Assembly: GCA_013398295.1 (NCBI GenBank)
Contig: VZSF01008892.1
Location: 86,846-150,845 of the forward strand
Source: Chionis minor
Lineage: Eukaryota > Chordata > Aves > Charadriiformes > Chionididae
Direction of reading: 5' to 3'
Length of the DNA: 64,000 bases
Of the stretch, positions 56,251-64,000 are shown in pieces. The stretch's first letter is position 1, and every line of letters starts with the position of its first letter. Below the pieces are notes generated by a model. The model worked only from the letters and a program-made list of their open reading frames with translations, was not told the DNA's origin and did not search any database. The position numbers were made by a program, and so were the translations under genes.

Positions 56251-56529
56251 CAGTAGATCCACTTATGTGAAGTTCCGGGGTACTCTTATTTCCAGCAACT
56301 GCACTGAGGACAACGTTGTATTTATTCCCAGGGATGAGACCGGAAAAAGTGTTTTCTGTTTTTGAAATTCTTCCTGGTATGGAGACTTCTTGTATCTTTT
56401 TATTATCATGATCAAATAATACCAGGTTATACAAGTCCACCTTTCCTGAGGAAGGATCCCACTGAACCTGTAAGCTTGTGAGTGTAGTTTTTTCCTTATT
56501 AATTTCAAAACGGGGTGGTGCTAAGGGAT
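56251..56529 (-). CDS. PTPRB: PTPRB coding exon 2: FNIII module 2
   Basis: Residues 95-187. The module runs from DPLAPPRFEINKE through LQVQWDPSSGKVDLYNL to the SGSTG end. It is phase 1 at both ends, with acceptor CTACAG and donor GTAGGA. It carries the FNIII core Trp and the G-x-x-Y pattern GNKYNV, and an NKS sequon. It joins exon 1 across a 7.1-kb intron, giving the VQTDPL junction expected for this protein. Confidence 0.95.
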
Positions 56530-57967
56530 CTGTAGTTAAAAACAAAACAAAACAAAACAAAAACAAACCCACAGAAAACATAAACTAGTGTTTCTTGCAT
56601 AGGGATTGTCTGAAGTTTTTACACAGCAGCACAAAAAAACTTCTAAAACTCTCTCCCTTTATCATCATGATGTTGTCAGTGCTTTCCAAATTCTTTTTCT
56701 TTACATTTATAAACTGTATCACTGAAACCTGTCTACAGGAGAGTCCTGCAGAATTCAGAAATCTTACTTCTGTATATGTATATGCACTCACTCACACCGC
56801 CCCCCCCCAGAAAAACACTTCCAGTTGTGGAGGTATATAACAAGCCTGGAAATCTGCTGATGGTAAAACTGTAACAACTTTAATAAGAAACAGCAAACAT
56901 GAAAATCCAGCAAATCGCACTCAATACCTCAGTGTAACGTAGCTTTACAGATACAATGGCACCACTGGTTTTCATTTCCTCGCAGTCACGCTAAGCGCTT
57001 TATCACTAATGGGCATGAGCATTTAAACAATTTTAAGGGCAACAATCCTTTGGTTTTTAGTATTAACTTCAACCACTTCAAACAGATTGTGACAGAACAT
57101 GCTTCTGCTCTATTGTAGTATTGTTCATATAAATTTGAAAAACCCCAAACAGTACATTGGCTAAACTTTTATGAACTATATTTAACTGGGACTATTTCTC
57201 AGAGAAACTCTCAGTGTTCTTTCTGTTGTTTATTAAGGATCTCTCAAGCAAAATCACCTGTAAAAGACGATAACTCTAAAGGGATGGCAAACATTGACCA
57301 AAACAAGACTCTGGTTGCTCGTATTCTCCAAGCGTATTTCACCACTCACAAGACTCCATGCAAATCAAAAGAAATTTATTACATGGTGATGTACTAAGGC
57401 ATTGACATTTACGCCTCTCAATAAGGTTAAGCAATTGCATCTTAGGAAGGTATCGTAAAACAACGCAAAGCAGCAAAATCGAGCATTCACAAGTTGTGGA
57501 GTTAAAGAATAAAAGTTTACTAACAATTTAACAGCTACATTTGGCTCCCACATGAGCACACTCTGTGCTAGTCTTGCCCAGCATCAGACTGGGAGTGTAT
57601 GGTGCACCCAGGCTGAGAACTGAGGTCTCCATATGAACAGTGCCTTAAACACAGAAGACTAAGACCATTTTTCCAAAGCAGCCATTGCTGCCTGCCTCCC
57701 CGAACAAGACAGACAACAGAGTGTGAGATGACATAATTAAAAACTACACTGCAAAGGCCGAAAGGGCAAAGTTGAAGCTAACTCCATCCTACGAATGCAG
57801 TGGTAGGAGTATCATGGGACTAGTGGCCTTTAAGCTGTTCAAAGCTTCTTCAAAGCCTGGACGATGCAGAGGGTTTAACTGCTTCTCACAAAGCTCTGCT
57901 GAGAACATACTCATGCCAGGTTTTGATGTTATGGTCTGTCAATCAAGAATATTAGGAATTTCAAGGT

Positions 57968-58111
57968 AGCATCTCCCTCCTTGGAGACATTCAAAAGCTG
58001 TCTGGATATGGTCCCGGGCAACCGGCTCTAGGTAGCCCTGCTTGAGCAGGGAACTTGGACCAGATGACCTCCAGAGGTCCCTTCCAACCTCAACCAATCT
58101 GTGACTCTGTG
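57968..58111 (+). mobile_element. Short CR1 3'-end fragment, antisense to PTPRB
   Basis: GACATTCAAAAGCTGTCTGG through GACCAGATGACCTCCAGAGG to CCCTTCCAACCTCAACCAAT and a degenerate GTGACTCTGTG tail. Only about 145 bases of the CR1 3' end remain, more diverged than the other copies. Confidence 0.85.
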
Positions 58112-58150
58112 AAAAACACCATGTCCGACTCAGTGAAAAACACCGTCTCC
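58109..58150 (+). repeat. 24-base imperfect tandem duplication beside CR1 tail
   Basis: GTGAAAAACACC occurs at 58109-58120 and again at 58133-58144, each followed by a similar GTC-containing segment. The duplication abuts the CR1 tail. Confidence 0.6.
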
Positions 58151-60092
58151 TTTTGAACTCAGGTCTTTGCTTAAATTCAGATTACTGCTTTGGACCACAG
58201 AGATGCTAGTGCTCTTCAGAAAAAGAGATGGAAAATAAATTAACAAAATCAATAAATAAAAATAACTATCTTATTTTCTTGACCTGTTTCTTTAAGACAA
58301 AACTAACTCTGCTTAAATCTGAAAACAAAACAAAAAAATAACAAAAATTAAGACTCCAGTTAAAGATCAAGCACATCAGACTTCTGGCCAAATAGTTAAA
58401 ACTTCACCCAGTTACAGCAATTGAGAGGGAAGGTTTTAATGAAAAGTGTCAGGAAATCTTAACAATAGGCTTGACTACCAGCTCCACCTATAATATATAC
58501 TAAGCCACTAAAGACTATTATGCTGGCAAAAGTGAATAGTGGGGGTATAAGCTTGTTCCTTGAAGGCAATTGTTCTAATCAGAAAGGTCAAACTTTGGGA
58601 GTCAGAAATAAATTCCAGCGCTATACATGGTCAGATGCACAGAGAGCTGAAAAAGTTTTAATTTGACTGATATCAAGGGAACTGTCATGATAACTACCAA
58701 GAAGTTTAACCCTCTCTCCGACAAAGTTAGGATAAGGTTAACTGCTCATTAGTCCTGCAAAAGTAATCAACATTGTAATCTGCATTCTTTGCCAAAATCT
58801 ACAAAAGAAGACACCTCCTAAATTTTTTGAAGCGCTTTTACTGTCCTGGGCAATCTGTCTTCTAAGATACATTAGCAAAGAAGAGTTGCGTGCCTAGAAG
58901 GTGAAGTTCAGAAAATCAGACTTTATCTAATCTATCTGGTCCAGAAAACAAAACACTCAGTGCTTTGTACATCCGCTAGAACAAAGGAACAATGAGATTG
59001 GGAAGTGCCTGGGCTGAAAGAGCCCTGGATGGAAACAAACACTTAAAAAGCCATTTACATTGTTATACAAGTCCCTGCTGGCAATGATACAACACTGATA
59101 TATCACAGAAATAAAATATGTTCACAAACATATTTTTATACCATTTGATACTATATGAATTAATGTCTCCTGGTCTACAAAGGAGTCGTCCAGAAGACTT
59201 AATGTTGTTTGAATTATATTGCACCTCCATTTTCACTTTGTGTGCATAGCTGCTATAGATACATTTTATAGAAATTATACATATGGCTATGTCCAATCCC
59301 AGCGACGTGACTCCCAAATACAGCACAGAAACACCCTCATCTTATGTAGAAGCAAAAAATAAAATAACTGAGATATACGAGCCCAGGACTGAGTAACGGG
59401 GAATTCCTGACTTCCAGTCTCAGCCATCTTCCTACCAAATCATCCAGTTTTTTCCTAGTTTTCCCTTTTCATAGAACAGTAACCTACTTCACAAGGACTT
59501 TTCTCAAGATTATGTAAAGAGGGTTGATTTCATTGTTCTTACTAAGTGCATGTATTCATTTCTTTGGGATGATAAGCAGCCTAGGAAATCTTCAAAACAG
59601 GCTACATGGTTATTTATATTCTTGCAGTCTGCCTTTTGAGACAATAACCATTACGTGATTATGGATTATAGGATTATACAGCCTATAGTCAGAGCCATGT
59701 CACAGTAGTTGTTCCTACAGATGCTTAATAAATCAGATTTGTCCAAATAATTTGAAATTTACAGGAGTGAACGTGCCATGCCATGCTTCTGGCATTTAAA
59801 GAGCTACATATTACAATGGAAAAATACTCTACCAGCCTGTGTCTTAGAAGGTAGAATTTTTAACCTATTTTCATTCAAATATTTAGCAATTTTACAGATG
59901 AAACTTTATTTACCTGTTAGTTTTCTCAGTATAGCTGGCTTTGATTAGACAGTAACAAAATACATCGCTGCAACATTTTTGTAGAAAACAATGTTGAAAA
60001 TGGCATTTATAAGCCTATTTTAGAACATATACTTGGAAGCAGGGGAATTGCCAAGCTGTTTTTCATGACTCTCAAGACCAGTATTTCACAAT

Positions 60093-60119
60093 TGAATTTC
60101 AATTCAGAATTGAAATTCA
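60093..60119. repeat. Perfect 13-base inverted repeat
   Basis: TGAATTTCAATTC (60093-60105) and GAATTGAAATTCA (60107-60119) are exact reverse complements with a one-base spacer. It lies in AT-rich intron sequence. Confidence 0.9.
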
Positions 60120-63100
60120 TAAATTTAACTACAATTTAGGATCTGTTCATATACTGTTGTTTTTAACTAGAATTTTAATTGAAGACCTAGTCACTCACTG
60201 AAAATACACCACTGAAATACACAGTTATGCTGGTGCACAGACATTTGGAAAACTGAGAACTTAAAAAGTATTTTATCTGAAATCAAAAAAGACACAACCT
60301 CATCATCTTTTGTCATAGAGTAGCTCTCAGTCACAGAAATAGTTTTACTGAGAACACTAAAGTAGATAACATGAAAGGACTGACAGGTGCATGTGTACTC
60401 CCAACTTTATAATGTCAAGCATGCTGACTAGTTGTATCGTTTTCTGTGATGTTTTAGTATATATATTCAAAAAACGTAACAAATGGTAAATATTAATCAG
60501 AAATAAATATGCTGACTTGTGCCTACTAATATCTGTAATCTCAGGTTTGCAGTGGAAAATTTATCTGTAGCTCAGAGCTGATAAATGGTGTTATCAGCTT
60601 TTTCTTCATTTCCTATTCTACCAAAATAGCACAACTGCCAATGTTGTATGCATGTTTGCATGCCTGTGTACACTTGGCTTACGTAGTGCATATGTGACTG
60701 TATTTCCAACATTTTGGAGGACCTATTTCAGTTCTGCTCGAGAGGATTAAGTACTTGCCTTTTTAAATTGATAACTCATAAATCAAAACTTCTTGAATAG
60801 AGAGACATAGCAGACTCCACCTTAGTGGACTAGTGTGGATTACTGTACCAGTATTCCATACATTATTAGATTTCAGACCTATTCAATACACAAGTGAAAT
60901 AGAAGTTGCTTCTCTACTCAAAGATTCACAAAGGGTCTCATGTTACTTGAGAGTTTATGCAGTCTTAGTGAGCTGTGTACTTACTCTATGGGAATATCAA
61001 ACTAGGAAAAATCATAGACTTAACTCACTGCCATAACTATGATTTTAATGTGAAATTAAATACTCAAAAAGTCAAATTAAGCTAGAGATTTGGTCCTCTT
61101 CAAGCCTTCACATTACAGCTGCAACTACAGTACACATTATTCATCACTTTCACCTTAAGTCCTTAATCAGAACAAATCACACTCAAAATCTAACAAAATA
61201 TTTTGGATTTTATGGGCTTAGCTACTCCAGCACTTTGTATGAGAAACATGATGAAAAGTGAACATGTAACAGGAACGAGCACATGAAAATTTAACAGAAT
61301 TGAATATGAGCAAAATGTTAAAGTTTCTGAACTAGGTATATAAAAAAATCTGCAACTCTCTCTGTGTACATTTACTGTATCAAGATGATACAGATGTTCA
61401 AAACCTCATTTTGCAAAAGTAAACACATGAGATTCTCCTCACTTAATTTCAACCATCTAAACTTCAGGTGCCTGGTTTAACCTAGTCTACTTTCACAGGC
61501 AGTGGAGAAAGCTGGTCACCTCCAAAGGACAGCTTAGCCCATCTTTCTCAGCCAAAGGACTCAGGAAGGGAACCTCACTGAGTACCATCGTCAGACATCG
61601 TATTTTTAGATGGCCCATGATAGCTCAGTTCCGCTACCATTCAAATCAGTGGGAATTTTGTTTACAATATGGCTGAAAATATCGGTCATACTTCCATATT
61701 CACAGGATAGTTTCCAGGAACACAAGCTTATGGACATTTAGGCTCGGTAGATCGTGACACAAAACTACTGACATCAAGTTACAAAGGAACAGGTGAAAAA
61801 GAGCTTCCAGAAAGCTAGTTTAAAGTGCTCCCCCTAGTGGAACCATACAGAGGAATAATCCTCCGTCTTTCTTCATTGAAATGCATAGTATTGACAGTAC
61901 GATATGGGCTGCTGACAGGCATAACAAACCCTGTATATTCTTTAGAAAAAGAATAATTGACAAATTTTGGAGGTCATTGTGTATTTTAAACATGATCAAG
62001 CAATGCAATGGATGTAATGGAATCAAGGAACCAGGGAGCAAGCCAAGTAGCTGTCTTTGAAGGAAACCTCAGTGGTTTCTGTATTCTTATTTCACACTTT
62101 TGACTGATCTGTCCTATCCAAAGTCCAAACATAAACCTCACTTCAATTATGGTACACTACTTTGCAGTATTTCAGCTTAAACTTCAATCTTTTCACTCTG
62201 ACGTCAGCGACATAATATGACTATAATCAGCAGTTGCTTCCAATCACTTTTATCACCTGAGTCTTGCAAAATCTACTTATTGATAAAAAAAAGTCATAAA
62301 TGACATGTACAAGTTACTGTCTAAACGATTATGCATTAATCAAAATGCTGTCTAAAGCGGTATCTTTTTCCCTGCTTCTATGCAAGTGTTCATTAATAGA
62401 TCTCTACTATCCTGCAACGATGGTGATTTATACCTGTCACTCTGGTAATGGTTGATTTATTCCTTCAATTTTCAAATCACAAGTCATCAATATTAAAAGC
62501 AGTTCTTATGATGCATGACACTGATTGAAATCACTGTCAGCATAGAAACCATTCCTCATTTTTACCAAGTGACATGACTGGTGCTTACCATATAGCTATC
62601 CCACCAGCAGACTTGTCGCCAGACTTTTTTTGACTTGAATTACCACAGCAAAATAATGGAGGGTATTTAATGCATCCTGCGGTTAATGCAGGTAAAAGGG
62701 TCTGAAGGTAAATGGTCAAGTAAAAGGTCTGAACCTGTAATTGGGCTGCTGCAATCTTCAATACTAATACTGCAAAATACCTCTCCGAAGCTAAGACCTT
62801 AGGAGTAAACCAGGGAGGCATTTAATGATGGACCTCATTTGAGACATCTCTGTTTTGAGCCTTCTGTTACCACCAGCCACATGCTGGACAATACTATAAT
62901 TTCATTATCTTTAAGCAAACACTAATACAGGTAGAAAGAGTCCAATTCTGCCACCGCAGCCGGTGGCTCTACGTCGTTCTTTGCTTCACAGCGGAGTTGT
63001 TCACCTGCACACACAAACACCCAGGCAGAAAAGGGGGCTTATCCTCGGCAGCACCCTGGCAGGCTGCTGGGACGTTTTTGCAGCCAGTCATGGAGGTGAC

Positions 63101-63400
63101 ACGCTAAGTGCTCCGCACACAACTGGACGTTGTAACACCCCACTGGCTGTATTCGAGGAAAATGCACAGGCAAGAAGTTTCAGCCTTATTTCTGACTTTT
63201 AGACTCTGGTTAGGCGGAATAAAAGCATAGAAATGGGCTGCAACAGTAAGCTACTCTTGAACAGGATCTACCCGCCATCAAGGTGATTATATTTTAAAGG
63301 CGGTAAATAAGCTGTCACCTGAGGAACCACAAAGCCAACAGGTCTGCAGGAGCGCAAGGATGCTACGGGCACCGACTTCTCACAGCATTCTGCCGGGTGG

Positions 63401-63960
63401 CAGCTTCGGGGGGCTGAGGGGCGGCGGCGCCGTGCTCCCAGCACCGTCCTGCCCCCGGCGCAGCACCGTCTCCCCCCGCGCCCGCTGGGGTGACTTCAGG
63501 CAGGGGGTGAAGAGCCTCGGGGCGCAGCAGAGCCGCGTTCAGCCGGTTCTCGGCAGCTGCGAACCCCCCTCCCCTCGCCGCCGGCTGGAGGAAAGGGGAC
63601 GGGAGGGCAGAGCCTGGCGTCCCTCTCGGCCGCCGCGCACCTGCCGAGCGCCGCGCCCCTACCTGTCTGCACGGAGACGTTGACGGCTTCCCCGCCGGGC
63701 AGCGGCTGGATGCGGAGGTGGTACCAGGTCCCGGCCTCCAGGCCCCGCAGGACGCAGCCGTAGGAGCCGTCGCCCGCCGGGGCGGGCTGGCAGCCGGCCG
63801 CCTCCCCGTCCTCCGAGCGCCCGCTCAGGCTGAAGTTGCAGGCGCGGCCCGCGGCGCCCCACCGCAGCCGGACGCTCTGCCCGGCCACCCGCCGCTCCGT
63901 CAGGTTGGCGCTGCATCCCGATCCCGCCGCCTCCCCCGGCCCGGCCTGCGGAGAGAGCGG
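63401..63960. other. CpG-rich zone around PTPRB coding exon 1
   Basis: The last 600 bases are strikingly GC- and CpG-rich compared with the AT-rich intron next to them. The zone covers the first FNIII exon and probably extends towards the promoter and signal-peptide exon beyond the window. Antisense frames here are a by-product of composition. Confidence 0.65.
63663..63945 (-). CDS. PTPRB: PTPRB coding exon 1 of window: N-terminal FNIII module 1
   Basis: Residues 1-94. This is the mature N-terminus, a divergent FNIII module with paired cysteines (around GSGCSANLT, RACNFSL, AAGCQP, SYGCVL) and an AGTWYHLRI strand. The acceptor is CGCAG before GCC and the donor is ACAG followed by GTAGGG. It starts in phase 0, consistent with a separate signal-peptide exon outside the window. 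The exon is strongly GC-rich, unlike most later exons, because it lies in a CpG-dense zone. N-glycosylation sequons NLT, NFS and NVS are visible. Confidence 0.9.
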
Positions 63961-64000
63961 GGAAAGCCCTTGAGAGAGACGCCGGGAGACCCCCCCCCCC
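63946..64000 (-). other. PTPRB: Start of the PTPRB intron upstream of exon 1; ends in poly(C)
   Basis: Pyrimidine-rich acceptor region (CGCTCTCTCCGCAG on the minus strand), then sequence leading to a ten-C run at the window edge. The signal-peptide exon is not within these bases. Confidence 0.7.

Larger units (their letters stand above)
56530..63662 (-). other. PTPRB: PTPRB intron between coding exons 1 and 2
   Basis: 7.1 kb, the largest intron in the window, from GTAGGG to CTACAG. It starts in CpG-rich DNA and becomes AT-rich. It holds a (CAAAA)n run at about 56538-56568 next to the acceptor, a CR1 fragment at 58.0 kb and an inverted repeat at 60.1 kb. No further FNIII exon is seen. Confidence 0.85.

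Noticed and set aside
63360..63683. 107-codon plus-strand frame in the CpG-rich zone
   Set aside because: It is the antisense shadow of GC-rich intron and exon 1 sequence and is arginine/proline-rich by composition only.

Overview
The window is a piece of a bird chromosome. The evidence is four truncated CR1 retroposons with avian-type 3' ends, together with a compact intron-rich vertebrate gene. I cannot name the species.

One protein-coding gene can be supported. It is on the minus strand from 63945 down to 17898 and is the orthologue of PTPRB (receptor-type protein tyrosine phosphatase beta, VE-PTP), a single-phosphatase-domain R3-type receptor known from vascular endothelium. I placed 31 coding exons by reading splice sites and phases. 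They add up to 5952 coding bases, exactly 1984 codons including the stop, with no frameshift or internal stop. The exon encoding the start codon and signal peptide lies beyond base 64000, so the gene is 5'-partial.

In transcript order (high to low coordinates): a CpG-rich zone at 63.4-64.0 kb holds the first fibronectin type III (FNIII) exon. A 7.1-kb intron follows. Fifteen one-exon FNIII modules lie between 56.5 and 35.4 kb, all starting and ending in phase 1. Three exons at 33.4-30.6 kb make the membrane-proximal module. The transmembrane exon is at 30.0 kb, the juxtamembrane exons (including an 18-base microexon) at 28.3-27.9 kb, and the phosphatase domain at 27.5-19.0 kb. The last coding exon is only 23 bases, at 17.9 kb. 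The catalytic set is intact: KNRY substrate loop, WPD loop, HC(X)5R signature and Q-loop.

The AT-rich stretch below 17.9 kb is probably a long 3' UTR, perhaps reaching about 13.2 kb. From 1 to about 13 kb I see no gene, only one CR1 copy and short unexplained motifs. In other amniotes I would expect KCNMB4 on this side in convergent orientation, but none of its exons is recognisable here.

No new multi-gene system is present. The observations most worth checking are an oppositely oriented CR1 pair flanking FNIII exons 4 and 5, a nearly perfect 33-bp intronic hairpin, a GC-AG intron, an in-frame juxtamembrane microexon, and tandem Pumilio-type sites just after the stop codon.
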